Positions 31,422-40,064 of a DNA stretch of 64,000 nucleotides are shown one piece after another. A program made the position numbers and the translations under genes. A model generated the notes under the pieces. That model did no database searches. It saw only the letters and a program-made list of their open reading frames with translations, and had not been told where the DNA came from. The DNA is from Pumilibacter intestinalis (lineage in GTDB: Bacteria > Bacillota > Clostridia > Christensenellales > Pumilibacteraceae). Position 1 is the first letter of the stretch; every line of letters begins with the position of its first letter. The stretch covers positions 19,229-83,228 of the forward strand of contig NZ_CALPCH010000010.1 in NCBI RefSeq assembly GCF_943193005.1, in the 5' to 3' direction.

Positions 31422-32006
31422 TTAATTGAAACTCACTTTTACGTTCTTGCGCTCTTCGTCGCTGTCAAGCTCGAAATAGCGACGCGCTTGGAACTTGCCC
31501 GCAACCAAACTCGACGGGAAGGTGCGGCGGCGGGTGTTGAGCTCGCGGCACTTGCCGTTATAGAATTTGCGGGCTTGCGCCAAATCCGTTTCCACCGACT
31601 GAAGCTGCGTTTGAAGCGACAAAAACTGCGCGTTGGCTTTAAGGTCGGGATAGCTCTCGGTGAGCGCGAACAACTGGCGCAGAGTGCCCGTTACCTCGTT
31701 GTCCGCCGCAACTTTATCGTTGGGGCTCGGGGCGGCAACGGCGGCGTTGCGGGCGGCTATTACTCTTTCGAGCGTGTCGCCTTCGTACTTAGCGTACCCC
31801 TTTACCGTTTCCACGATGTTGGGGATAAGGTCGTAACGCTTCTTAAGATGTATATCTATCGTAGACCACGCTTCGTCGCAAGCGGCGTCGAGCCGAACGA
31901 GCGTATTGCGCATGGATATGAAAGCGCAAATAATGATAATCAGCAGCAGAGCCGCCGCGCCTACAATCAAGCCTATGGCGAGATTTGAAAGAGCACATAA
32001 CAACAT
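31422..32006 (-). CDS. lemA: LemA family protein
   Basis: This 194-residue protein has an N-terminal membrane helix (about 7-30, NLAIGLIVGAAALLLIIIIC) and an extended helical-bundle domain: DEAWSTIDIHLKKRYDLIPNIVETVKGYAKYE, LKANAQFLSLQTQLQSVETDLAQARKFYN, and RRTFPSSLVAGKF at the end. The function is not established; it is linked to DUF2207 and envelope homeostasis in many Gram-positives. ATG at 32004-32006 has AAGGAG 9 nt upstream. It is first in the long aro operon, 69 bp before DUF2207. Confidence 0.93.
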   Translation of the reverse strand: MLLCALSNLAIGLIVGAAALLLIIIICAFISMRNTLVRLDAACDEAWSTIDIHLKKRYDLIPNIVETVKGYAKYEGDTLERVIAARNAAVAAPSPNDKVAADNEVTGTLRQLFALTESYPDLKANAQFLSLQTQLQSVETDLAQARKFYNGKCRELNTRRRTFPSSLVAGKFQARRYFELDSDEERKNVKVSFN

Positions 32007-32036
32007 ATCGGTAATCTCCTTGTTTTGTTTTAATAA

Positions 32037-32065
32037 ATTATACAATAACGCCGAGCAAAATGCAA
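32037..32065 (-). promoter_or_regulatory. promoter of the lemA-DUF2207-tyrA-aro operon
   Basis: On the reverse strand TTGCAT (32060-32065), 17 bp, TATAAT (32037-32042). The -35 abuts the stop of the upstream gene, and no terminator separates them, so some read-through is likely. Confidence 0.7.
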
Positions 32066-32069
32066 GCGT

Positions 32070-34715
32070 TTATGCGCGGCTCTTTTTCTTTAAGATAATA
32101 TACGCGGCAAACGCGCAGATTATAACGACTCCCGCGCCCGCCGATACCGCCGTGCCCAAACCGAGACAGGGCGTTCGGTACTCGAAGCGCACCTCGTATT
32201 CGCCCGCGGGGATATCTATGCTCATAAGTCCCGCGTTGCTCGCATACACCGCGGTTTGCTCTCCGCCAACGTATGCCCGCCAGCCGCGCGAATAACACAC
32301 GGGCAACAGCATAGCCCCGCCGTCCGAACTTATTTTGCCCGAAAATCCGCTCGGGTAAAACCGCGTTTCGGTAAGGTGCGCTTTCGCCGCCGCGCTCGCA
32401 ACAAGCTCGCTCACCCGCCGCCGCTCGGCAACGGTAAAGCGCACGTTGCCGAACGTGAGCGGCTCCGCGCCGTCGTTACTAAACGTAACCGTTTCTCCGC
32501 GCTCGTCGAGCTTGAACAAAAAGCCGTCTTGCTCGTAATACATCTGGTCGCCCCTGCCGCATATAAACTTGCTTATCTCGGTTTTGCCGCACGATACCGA
32601 AAAACTTTCGCGCTCATACACCTCGCTCAAAGAAAACTCTACGTACAGCTCGCAGTCGCCGTCGGTTTTAACATTTATACTGCGGGTTTCGCCCGCCGCG
32701 AGCGTGAAATCCCGTTCCGCGCGCACCTCTTTAAGCACGGCGGCGTGCTCGTAATCGCTCTCCCGCGAGTCGGTTCTCACCGCAGAGTCCGCTCTCACCA
32801 CCGCGCCGAGCATTGCGTACTGCCTTTCGGCGGCGGGCAACGCGTAAAAATCGCTTTCGCTCATCACTTTGTCGAACACCGTTCCGAAACGCACGTATTC
32901 GTCCGTTTCGTATAGGTCGCTTACGCCATCCACCGCGTAAAATCCCGCGGGCACGTACTCGCCTTTTTCCGCGTAATAGTAGCGAACGCCGAGCAAAGCC
33001 TGCAACGCCGTCCTGCCGTTGAGTCCGGTCATGCCGAGCGACGGCGTGTAAGAAAGCAGAGAGTTGGCGTACAAAAAGTCGCTTATCTCGCCGGGAGCCA
33101 TGGTGTTGTATATCGCAGTGCCCCTGTAACCGTTGTTGAGCGAGCGGTTGTTGCACTCTTCCCAACCGCCGCTTACAGCCTTGTCCAAACGAAAAAATTC
33201 GTTGCTTTGCGCCGTTTGGGCGGCAACGTAACTTTCGGCGGGCGAAGTCATGGATTCGAAATAATCGCCGTTGTCGAACTGCGCGGAATACACCACGTTG
33301 AGCGCGAACGCAAAACACAGCACGCACGCAAAACAGGCGTATGAAAGTTTGCGGCAGTTGAGCCGCCGCACGCACTTTACAGAGAAAAAGTTGCGGGCGA
33401 AAATCTTGTGCGCGATATATCCGCTCGCGCACAGCATTGCGATTTCGCATACGAGCGCAACGCACTTTAACGCAACGTGCGCGTTGCCGAAAAACAATTC
33501 CGCCGCCGTCCACGCCGCAAAATTGAGTATAAGCAGTCCAAACGCCGCGCCGAACTTTATCATTGCGTTCGCCGACTTTGCGCAGGGCGAATACCTGCGT
33601 TCGTTTAGGTGCGCGGCGGCAAGCGCGTAAACGCAAAAAATAAGCAAATACACATGGCGGTTGTTTACGTAATTGAATAGGTTGAGCGCGTAGCCCGCAA
33701 ACGGTATGAAAGTGGATAGCGCGAGCACGGCGGCAAGCGTTTTCATTGCCGACCTGCGAGTTACGGCAAACGCGGCAAAGCAGACTAAAAGCACCGCGGC
33801 GTTGAGCATTATAGGCGTGTAGTGAAATCCGGGCACGGGCAAAACGAAACTCGCGGCAACGGAGAGCAGGTCCAAGCCGTCGAAAAACAAAATCCCCTTA
33901 CCCGCGCTCCGCGAACCGTTCACGTACCCGTACGCCACGGGCAACAGCAAAAAGGAAGCGAGCGCAAGTCCGAGCGCGTAAAAGCCCGCGGTGCGGCAAA
34001 ACGCCGCCGTAAAGCCGCGCGGCGTAACCTTTTCCCCGCGGTTTTTCACGCCGTAAACGTAATACAAAACGGCGTACGCAACGGCAAAAAGCGTAACTGT
34101 GAACAGCATGTAAAACGAGCTTATCGCGGTTACGAAAACGGCGGCAACGAGCAAAAACGGCTCTTTCTTATCCACCGCGTGTTCTATGCCCAAAATCACG
34201 AGCGGCAGATACACCGCGCCCGCGCACAGGTCGGGATGGCGCACGTAGGTAAACAGCATGTAACCGCCCAGCATATACGCAACCGAAAAGGCAACCGCAA
34301 GCACGAAATTCACTTTGTGCGCACGGAGATAGATATACATGAAAACAGCGGTGAGCAAAAACTTGACCGCAACGAGCACCGAATAGGAAAACAAAAAGTT
34401 GTCGCGCGGCAGAATATACAGCAAAAGATTTACGGGGTCGAACATCATGTAATACGAAAACGACGTCATGTAGTCCGCGCCCAAACCTATGGCGTAATCG
34501 TAGCCGCCCGCGCCGCCGAATATTCCGTTACGGAACATGTACTGCAAAAACGTGGCGTGCTGGGTTACGGCGTCGTCGGCGAGCGCGAGATATTTGCCGC
34601 GTATAGCATACGGCAAAAGCGCAATCGCGAGCGAAAGAAGCGCAACGCAAAAGAACGCTCCGAAACGTATGAGCGCGGCGCGTTTGCCGCTCGAGCCGTT
34701 GTGCGCAGCTTGCAT
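32070..34715 (-). CDS. YfhO-family multi-pass membrane protein
   Basis: This roughly 881-residue protein has about a dozen N-terminal membrane helices starting near residue 22 (LIRFGAFFCVALLSLAIALL). It has the family's ALADDAVTQHATFLQYMF and GLGADYMTSFSYYMMFDPVN regions, then an extracytoplasmic beta domain (about 500-850) and a final helix with a KKKSRA tail. YfhO proteins resemble GT-C glycosyltransferases and are implicated in lipoteichoic-acid glycosylation. Here it follows a polyprenyl-phosphate glycosyltransferase and a GtrA flippase-like protein by 4 bp, so a three-gene envelope glycosylation module is likely. Confidence 0.9.
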   Translation of the reverse strand: MQAAHNGSSGKRAALIRFGAFFCVALLSLAIALLPYAIRGKYLALADDAVTQHATFLQYMFRNGIFGGAGGYDYAIGLGADYMTSFSYYMMFDPVNLLLYILPRDNFLFSYSVLVAVKFLLTAVFMYIYLRAHKVNFVLAVAFSVAYMLGGYMLFTYVRHPDLCAGAVYLPLVILGIEHAVDKKEPFLLVAAVFVTAISSFYMLFTVTLFAVAYAVLYYVYGVKNRGEKVTPRGFTAAFCRTAGFYALGLALASFLLLPVAYGYVNGSRSAGKGILFFDGLDLLSVAASFVLPVPGFHYTPIMLNAAVLLVCFAAFAVTRRSAMKTLAAVLALSTFIPFAGYALNLFNYVNNRHVYLLIFCVYALAAAHLNERRYSPCAKSANAMIKFGAAFGLLILNFAAWTAAELFFGNAHVALKCVALVCEIAMLCASGYIAHKIFARNFFSVKCVRRLNCRKLSYACFACVLCFAFALNVVYSAQFDNGDYFESMTSPAESYVAAQTAQSNEFFRLDKAVSGGWEECNNRSLNNGYRGTAIYNTMAPGEISDFLYANSLLSYTPSLGMTGLNGRTALQALLGVRYYYAEKGEYVPAGFYAVDGVSDLYETDEYVRFGTVFDKVMSESDFYALPAAERQYAMLGAVVRADSAVRTDSRESDYEHAAVLKEVRAERDFTLAAGETRSINVKTDGDCELYVEFSLSEVYERESFSVSCGKTEISKFICGRGDQMYYEQDGFLFKLDERGETVTFSNDGAEPLTFGNVRFTVAERRRVSELVASAAAKAHLTETRFYPSGFSGKISSDGGAMLLPVCYSRGWRAYVGGEQTAVYASNAGLMSIDIPAGEYEVRFEYRTPCLGLGTAVSAGAGVVIICAFAAYIILKKKSRA

Positions 34716-34719
34716 AACT

Positions 34720-35748
34720 TTACGGCTCGTTGCGCGTTGCCGCAACCTCGGCGAACGCGTCGGCGTTTTCGGATTTTTCGTTTTTTTCGGATTGAGCGGT
34801 TTGCGACAAAGCCGCGTCTTTTTCGGTTTCCCGCACGAGATAAACGGGACGAGCCTTAACCTCTTTGAATATTTTCTTTATATATTCGCCGAGGAGCACC
34901 ATGCCGAAAAACAACAGCGACAGCAAAAACAGCGTAACGGGTATTATTATAAAGAGCGTAAGCATACCCCCCCCCGCGAATTTGCCGAGGCACGCCCAAA
35001 CTATATCGAACGCCGCAAACCCCACTGCCGCCAAAAACAGCAACAGCGAAACTACGTTGTTAAACCTAAGGGGCGCTGTGGAAAAGTCCTCTATGCCTCC
35101 CACCGCGTATTTGGTGAGCTTGCGAAAGTTCCATTTCGTTTTGCCCGCCACGCGCTCCACGTTTTTGTATTCGAGCCACTTAATCTTAAAGCCCACCCAG
35201 CCGAAAATGCCTTTGGAGAACCTGTCGCGCTCCGAAAGCATGAGCACGGCGTCGGTCATCTTGCGGGTCATGAGCCTGTAGTCGCGCGCACCGTCCACAA
35301 GTTCGGCGTCGCTCACTTTATTCATTATTTTGTAAAAGAGCCGAGCAAACGCGCTCTTTATCTTGCCTTCGCCCTTGCGGTCGGTGCGGCGGCACCCCAC
35401 GCAGTCGTAGCCCTCGTTCACTATGCCGTTATACATTTCGAGCAGCATTTCGGGCGGGTCTTGAAGGTCGGCGTCCATAAGCCCCACGAGGTCGCCCTCC
35501 GCCGCTTCGAGCCCCGCGAGTATCGCCGCTTCTTTGCCGAAATTGCGCGAAAACGACACGTACCGCACCTCGCAGTCGCGCCCCGCCAATTCACGTATAA
35601 TCTCGAGCGAGCGGTCGCGGCTGCCGTCGTCTACGAATATGTATTCGAATTCGGTTTCGAGCCTTGCTCGCACCTCGCTCATAGCGTCGTAATACTTTTG
35701 CAAACACGCTTCTTCGTTGTAGCACGGCACAACTATGCTTATTTTCAT
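34720..35748 (-). CDS. GT2 glycosyltransferase, polyprenyl-phosphate sugar synthase type
   Basis: This 342-residue protein has a GT-A domain with ISIVVPCYNEE, FVDDGSRDRSLEI, the DxD-like LMDADLQDPPE and GCRRTDRKGEG. Two C-terminal membrane helices follow (about 232-255 and 266-290), and a charged tail. This matches DPM1/GtrB/YkoT-type enzymes that load a sugar on undecaprenyl phosphate. It overlaps gtrA by 4 nt and precedes yfhO, giving the usual three-component glycosylation pathway. Confidence 0.92.
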   Translation of the reverse strand: MKISIVVPCYNEEACLQKYYDAMSEVRARLETEFEYIFVDDGSRDRSLEIIRELAGRDCEVRYVSFSRNFGKEAAILAGLEAAEGDLVGLMDADLQDPPEMLLEMYNGIVNEGYDCVGCRRTDRKGEGKIKSAFARLFYKIMNKVSDAELVDGARDYRLMTRKMTDAVLMLSERDRFSKGIFGWVGFKIKWLEYKNVERVAGKTKWNFRKLTKYAVGGIEDFSTAPLRFNNVVSLLLFLAAVGFAAFDIVWACLGKFAGGGMLTLFIIIPVTLFLLSLLFFGMVLLGEYIKKIFKEVKARPVYLVRETEKDAALSQTAQSEKNEKSENADAFAEVAATRNEP

Positions 35749-36251
35749 TTTTCCTCCTCGGGCTTGTCTTTGCGCACAAACAGCAACAGCCGCTTAGACG
35801 CGTAGTTATAAACAAGCACAACTACGGTGAGAAATATTTTCACTATCCACTCGTTTATGCCGAGCACGGTATAGCCGAGATACATGCCGAGTATGTGTAT
35901 CCCGAGTCCAATCGCGCTAAGTCCCGCAAACACGGCAAAGCCCTTAACGGTCTTACTGTTGCCCTTGTGCTCGAACACGAACGCTATGCTCAAAAAATAG
36001 TTCACTATAAGCCCCGATAAAAAGCCGCACGCCGTGCCCGTCACCGTTGCCGCGGTAGAGGGCTGTGCTCCGCCGAACCACGCGTTATAAAATTTAGGGT
36101 ACAGCGCGGGATTAAACGCGTAAAGCACAACGCCCATTATAAACATATCCACGAGCGTGGCAAACCCGCCCACAATCAAAAACCGCATTATTTCGCACAG
36201 CGCGGGGTGCTTTTCTCCGAATTGTTTGAACTTGTCCGCAATGCGCAACAT
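35745..36251 (-). CDS. GtrA family membrane protein
   Basis: This 168-residue, four-helix membrane protein of the GtrA type is proposed to flip polyprenyl-linked sugars. It has MRFLIVGGFATLVDMFIMGV, SGLIVNYFLSIAFVF and the C-terminal NYASKRLLLF. The ATG sits only 7 bp from the -10 element and no Shine-Dalgarno is present, so translation is probably leaderless. It is first of the gtrA-GT2-yfhO operon. Confidence 0.9.
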   Translation of the reverse strand: MLRIADKFKQFGEKHPALCEIMRFLIVGGFATLVDMFIMGVVLYAFNPALYPKFYNAWFGGAQPSTAATVTGTACGFLSGLIVNYFLSIAFVFEHKGNSKTVKGFAVFAGLSAIGLGIHILGMYLGYTVLGINEWIVKIFLTVVVLVYNYASKRLLLFVRKDKPEEEK

Positions 36252-36258
36252 AATTTAT

Positions 36259-36287
36259 ATATTATCACATACCGCGCGGATTGTCAA
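36259..36287 (-). promoter_or_regulatory. promoter of gtrA operon, leaderless
   Basis: On the reverse strand TTGACA (36282-36287), a 17-bp spacer and TAATAT (36259-36264). The ATG begins 7 bp after the -10, about where transcription should start. Confidence 0.7.
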
Positions 36288-36366
36288 CAAATGCGAAAAG
36301 ACGAGATTGCAACGTATAACATTTATAAGCCTCGGCAATAATCTGTGCAGGAGGTTTTATATAACT

Positions 36367-36942
36367 ATGGATTTCAAAAAGTCGCAAACGGTGCGCAATC
36401 TCGCGAGAAGTTTCGCCGCGGAATCGCAGGCGGGGCTTAGGTATCAGCTCATTGTGGATATGTGCCAAGCGCAGGGCTATCAGGCAATGGCAAACGAAAT
36501 TAAGGTGCTTGCCAAAAACGAAGTAGCCCACGCCAAAGCCTTTTACACCATGATAACCGACAGGCTGGGCAACGTAAACAACGTGCAGATAGACGCGGGC
36601 TTTCCGTTCGAGGGAACAAATCTCGAAAACGCGCTCAAGTTCAGCATGGAGCAGGAACTGAGCGAAGCAAACTCCGTTTATCCCGCCTTTGCCAAAACCG
36701 CGCGTGAAGAGGGCTTCCCCGAAATAGCCGAACGCTTCGAGCTTGCCGCACGCGTGGAAAAGGGACACGCCGCAATTTTCAAAAAACTGCACTGCGCCCT
36801 CAAAGAAGGCACGCTTTACCGTGCGCCCAAGCCCGCCAAATGGCAGTGCTCCGACTGCGGACATTCGGACACTCTCCCCGAAGCCTGGAAGACGTGTCCG
36901 CTCTGCGGCGCAAAGCAAGGCTTCGTGCAACTCAAAATATAA
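36367..36942 (+). CDS. rbr: classical rubrerythrin
   Basis: This 191-residue peroxide reductase has the ferritin-like domain first (about 1-145, with SFAAESQAGLRYQLI, KNEVAHAKAFY, EQELSEANSVYP and ARVEKGHAAIFKKL supplying Glu/His di-iron ligands). The rubredoxin domain is at the C-terminus (CSDCGHSD and CPLCGAKQ). ATG at 36367 has CAGGAGG 11 nt upstream; the frame extends upstream but is non-coding there. It complements the reverse rubrerythrin at 4173-4718. Confidence 0.95.
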   Translation: MDFKKSQTVRNLARSFAAESQAGLRYQLIVDMCQAQGYQAMANEIKVLAKNEVAHAKAFYTMITDRLGNVNNVQIDAGFPFEGTNLENALKFSMEQELSEANSVYPAFAKTAREEGFPEIAERFELAARVEKGHAAIFKKLHCALKEGTLYRAPKPAKWQCSDCGHSDTLPEAWKTCPLCGAKQGFVQLKI

Positions 36943-36965
36943 TAACAAAAAACTCTGCCGCAAAG

Positions 36966-37003
36966 CAAAAAGGAGTCGCAAAAGCACGCGACTTCTTTTC
37001 ATT
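36966..37003. terminator. bidirectional terminator between rbr and sigF
   Basis: AAAAAGGAGTCGC, loop AAAAGCAC, GCGACTTCTTTT. Confidence 0.8.
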
Positions 37004-37718
37004 TTCCGAAAGCGGTTTTGAGTTTTTCTATAATTTTGTTTTCGAGTCGGGAAACCTGCACCTGCGAAACTTTGAGCACGCGGGCAACCTCGCTTTGAGT
37101 TTTGTCGCGGTAGTAGCGCAGTATTATAATCTTCTTCTCCCGCTCGTCGAGGCTCTCTATGGCGTCTTTGAGCACAAGGCGGTCGAGGTTGTCCTCCACC
37201 GTTTCTTTGGAGGCGATTTTATCCATGAGCGAGCGGTTGCGGTCGTCGTCCGACTGCTCGTAGAGCGACACGGGAAATTTTGCGGAGTCGAGCGCGAACA
37301 CGGCCTCTTGCGGCTCTATATCAAACTCCGCGGCAATCTCGTCTATGCTCGGGCTGTCGCTGTGGGTGTTTTTGTACGTTTCTATAAAATACGATATTTT
37401 AGCCGCGAGCGACTTAACGGAGCGCGACACCTTAATGTAGCCGTCGTCGCGCAGAAAGCGTTTCACCTCGCCCGCTATCATGGGCACGGCGTAGGTGGAA
37501 AACTTAACGCCGAAGCTCGCCGAAAAGTTGCGTATGGCTTTCAAAAATCCCATACACCCGAGTTGATACAAGTCGTCGTAATCCACGCCCTTGTTCTTAA
37601 ATCGGCGTATCACGCTCTTTATGAGCGGCGAATTCTCCGCGATAAGTTCGGCTTTGGCTTCTTCGCTTCCGTTTTGCGCCTTGCTTATCAGTTCTTCGGT
37701 AACGCTTTGTTCCAACAA
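36999..37718 (-). CDS. sigF: sporulation sigma factor SigF (SpoIIAC)
   Basis: This 239-residue, sigma-70 family (SigF/SigG subgroup) protein is the forespore-specific factor. Region 2 has YDDLYQLGCMGFLKAIRNF and FSTYAVPMIAGEVKRFLRDD; region 3 has IDEIAAEFDI; region 4 has REKKIIILRYYRDKTQSEVARVLKVSQVQVSRLE. The position after spoIIAA and spoIIAB assigns it as SigF. It starts at TTG 37716-37718, with GGAG about 10 nt upstream, 7 bp after the spoIIAB stop. Confidence 0.95.
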   Translation of the reverse strand: MLEQSVTEELISKAQNGSEEAKAELIAENSPLIKSVIRRFKNKGVDYDDLYQLGCMGFLKAIRNFSASFGVKFSTYAVPMIAGEVKRFLRDDGYIKVSRSVKSLAAKISYFIETYKNTHSDSPSIDEIAAEFDIEPQEAVFALDSAKFPVSLYEQSDDDRNRSLMDKIASKETVEDNLDRLVLKDAIESLDEREKKIIILRYYRDKTQSEVARVLKVSQVQVSRLENKIIEKLKTAFGK

Positions 37719-37725
37719 TCCCGCA

Positions 37726-38166
37726 TCACTCCGTCGCTTTTTTCGAGGCGGCGAAATCTTTGCTCATGCGCACCGTAAGCCCGCGCGGTTCGTTTGGCTC
37801 CACGCTTAATGAGTCCATGTAAGACTCCATAACGGTAAAGCCCATACCCGAACGCTCCTCGTCGGCTTTGGTGGTGAAAAACGGCGCACGCGCACGCTCT
37901 ATATCGGCTATGCCCACGCCCGTGTCCGTCACCTCGATATGTATGGTGCTTCCCGATAAAATCGCCGTTATTTCCACCACTCCGTCGGGATTGTTTTCGT
38001 AGCCGTGCACTATGCTGTTTGTTACCGCTTCGCTTACCGCGGTTTTTACGTCGTCGAGTTTGTCCACGGTGGGATTTGCTCCCACGCAAAACGCCGCCAC
38101 CGCGCTACGCGCAAACGCTTCGTTTTCGCTTACGGCTTTAATTTTCAAAGACATGAAGTTGTCCAT
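37726..38166 (-). CDS. spoIIAB: anti-sigma F factor / serine kinase SpoIIAB
   Basis: This 146-residue GHKL ATPase-kinase binds and inhibits SigF and phosphorylates SpoIIAA. The N-box is KTAVSEAVTNSIVHGYE, the G1 box VTDTGVGI and the G2 box RSGMGFTVME. It lies between spoIIAA (13 bp) and sigF. Confidence 0.96.
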   Translation of the reverse strand: MDNFMSLKIKAVSENEAFARSAVAAFCVGANPTVDKLDDVKTAVSEAVTNSIVHGYENNPDGVVEITAILSGSTIHIEVTDTGVGIADIERARAPFFTTKADEERSGMGFTVMESYMDSLSVEPNEPRGLTVRMSKDFAASKKATE

Positions 38167-38179
38167 ACTCGTTTAACTC

Positions 38180-38491
38180 CTAACCGTTTATTTTGGGGAC
38201 TATTTCGTATATGCCGCTAAGCAGCAGCAGCTTGTCCACCGCGTTTTTGGGCGAACTTATAAGCAGCGGTATCCCCTTCTTTTTGAGCGTTTTGTATCTG
38301 CCTATGAGCATGCCTATGCCCGTAGAGTCCATAAAAGTTACCGCGGCAAAATCCATTACCACTTTAATCAATCCGTCCTCTTCGAACAGCGCGTCGAGTT
38401 TGGCGCGCACCTCTGCGGCGCAGCTTTCGTCTATCTCTCCGCACAAAGCCACATACAAAGTGTTGTTTACGGTTTTATGGCTTACTTTCAT
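38180..38491 (-). CDS. spoIIAA: anti-sigma F factor antagonist SpoIIAA
   Basis: This 103-residue STAS-domain protein has the phosphorylatable serine in the conserved MDSTGIGMLIGRY motif (about residue 56). Unphosphorylated, it releases SigF from SpoIIAB. It is first of the spoIIA operon with a GAGGAGA site. The roughly 200 bp upstream (38492-38700) contain no gene. A SigH-type promoter is expected, but I could not place one confidently. Confidence 0.96.
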   Translation of the reverse strand: MKVSHKTVNNTLYVALCGEIDESCAAEVRAKLDALFEEDGLIKVVMDFAAVTFMDSTGIGMLIGRYKTLKKKGIPLLISSPKNAVDKLLLLSGIYEIVPKING

Positions 38492-38651
38492 TTCGGTTCT
38501 CCTCTTTGGGCGTAACCCCTAACGCCGCTTAACCATTGTAGCAAAAAGCGAAAACAGCATTTTGCATATTCGTGAATAAACAAAGCTGATTTTGTCGAAA
38601 ATCTTTCGAAAATTTTTTTTGCGGTTTTTTCCGAAATGGGCGGTTTTTTTC

Positions 38652-38680
38652 TTGACATAATTCTCGGTTTGTAGTATAGT
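38652..38680 (+). promoter_or_regulatory. promoter of the five-tRNA cluster
   Basis: TTGACA (38652-38657), 17 bp, TATAGT (38675-38680). Confidence 0.85.
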
Positions 38681-38712
38681 AAACAAGTCAGTTTTGGCAA
38701 ATGAGCTTTTTT

Positions 38713-38789
38713 GGGCCTTTAGCTCAGTTGGTCAGAGCAGTCGGCTCATAACCGACCTGTCCGGGGTTCAAGTCCCTGAAGGCCCACCA
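38713..38789 (+). tRNA. tRNA-Met(CAT)
   Basis: 77 nt, acceptor GGGCCTT/AAGGCCC, anticodon stem-loop CGGCTCATAACCG with CAT, T-loop GGTTCAAGTCC, CCA encoded. It lacks the C1-A72 of an initiator and is probably elongator Met; tRNA-Ile with modified C34 is not excluded. Confidence 0.93.
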
Positions 38790-38794
38790 AATTC

Positions 38795-38871
38795 GGCTCG
38801 GTAGTTCAGATGGTTAGAACGCTAGCCTGTCACGCTAGAGGTCGAGGGTTCAAGTCCCTTCCGAGTCGCCA
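38795..38871 (+). tRNA. tRNA-Asp(GTC)
   Basis: 77 nt, anticodon GTC in GCCTGTCACGC, acceptor GGCTCGG/CCGAGTC with one wobble, CCA encoded. Confidence 0.96.
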
Positions 38872-38877
38872 CTTTTT

Positions 38878-38953
<76 letters not shown>

Positions 38954-38955
38954 TT

Positions 38956-38980
38956 AAAAGGATATCAAATTCCTTTTTTT
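38956..38980 (+). terminator. internal terminator in the tRNA cluster
   Basis: AAAAGGA...TTCCTTTTTTT between tRNA-Phe and tRNA-Thr, a short stem with a seven-T run. Confidence 0.6.
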
Positions 38981-38984
38981 GTAT

Positions 38985-39060
38985 GCCGGAGTAGCTCAAT
39001 CGGTAGAGCAACTGACTTGTAATCAGTAGGTTGAAGGTTCAAGTCCCTTCTCCGGCTCCA
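38985..39060 (+). tRNA. tRNA-Thr(TGT)
   Basis: 76 nt, anticodon TGT in TGACTTGTAATCA, acceptor GCCGGAG/CTCCGGC, CCA encoded. Confidence 0.96.
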
Positions 39061-39092
39061 CTTAACAATTCGGCAAAAAATCATATATCTGC

Positions 39093-39177
<85 letters not shown>

Positions 39178-39180
39178 CCT

Positions 39181-39226
39181 AAAACCTAAAACGAACCGCT
39201 TACAAAGTGCTCGAGTTAGGTTTTTA
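39181..39226 (+). terminator. possible terminator of the tRNA cluster
   Basis: AAAACCTAA...TTAGGTTTTT with a roughly 26-nt loop; weak. Confidence 0.4.
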
Positions 39227-39263
39227 ACTTTTTATTCGCATTTTAACGGCAAGGAATATGGCA

Positions 39264-40064
39264 ATGGAAGAAAACACGGATTTGCGCATTCTGGAAAAAC
39301 GACTGAAAACTTTTAAGTCTCTTACCGTACTCTTCGGCGTCCTTACGCCGCTTCCCCTACTCGGCGTTGGGTTGAAATATCCGTATCAATACATTTTTGT
39401 CGCGTTATGCGTATTGTTTTTCATAACCGCGTTGGTTTTTTCTTTTCTTTGCAGGTCTTATACGAAAAAAGCGGAAACAACCGTAAATTTCCTAAAAGGC
39501 GTAAGAGACAAAACCGTAGCCGCAAACGATTTTATGAATACGTATCTTTCGATTTTATATACAAACGTAAATGCAGACGAATGCAAAGAACTTAATCAAG
39601 TTGCTTTTGCGAACGAAGAACTAGTATTTTCGGCTCAAGGCAAGTTTGCGATAAAAAAAGATTTCAACGGCGTAAAAGGCAATCATCTCGCTTTGCAAGT
39701 TTGCGGAACCGAATTGATTTCCGCTCCGGAGGGCTACGACGACGTGCTCGACTACGAAAGCAATCTTTTCAAATTGAACATAGGCTATTTCGAAGACAGT
39801 CCGTTCACGGAAGAAATCCGAAAGTGTTTGACTTTGCCCGAAGAGGATTTTATAAATAAAAAACTGACTTTCTCCTCCGCAAAAGGATATTCTTGCGATT
39901 TGGATACGGCTGAAAGCGACGAAATCGACTTTGGCGAACTTACCGTTTTGGAATATACTCAAGACAGCCTTACGATATTTTTCAAGTGCCTTGTGCTAGA
40001 ATGGGTCTCGGACGTTGTTTTCGGAAAAGTAAAACTTTCACTCGACGCGCAAGTTTCGGAATGA
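39264..40064 (+). CDS. membrane protein of unknown function
   Basis: This roughly 266-residue protein has two N-terminal membrane helices (about 18-35 and 42-63: SLTVLFGVLTPLPLLGVGL and YIFVALCVLFFITALVFSFL). A long cytoplasmic beta-rich domain without recognised family follows. ATG 39264 is preferred to ATG 39258 because AAGGA is 8 nt upstream. The last codons overlap the next gene (ATGA), so the two are an operon pair. Confidence 0.7.
   Translation: MEENTDLRILEKRLKTFKSLTVLFGVLTPLPLLGVGLKYPYQYIFVALCVLFFITALVFSFLCRSYTKKAETTVNFLKGVRDKTVAANDFMNTYLSILYTNVNADECKELNQVAFANEELVFSAQGKFAIKKDFNGVKGNHLALQVCGTELISAPEGYDDVLDYESNLFKLNIGYFEDSPFTEEIRKCLTLPEEDFINKKLTFSSAKGYSCDLDTAESDEIDFGELTVLEYTQDSLTIFFKCLVLEWVSDVVFGKVKLSLDAQVSE

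Noticed and set aside
38492..38640. SigH promoter before spoIIAA
   Set aside because: Only a GAAT-like -10 was seen; no convincing AGGA-type -35 at the right distance.
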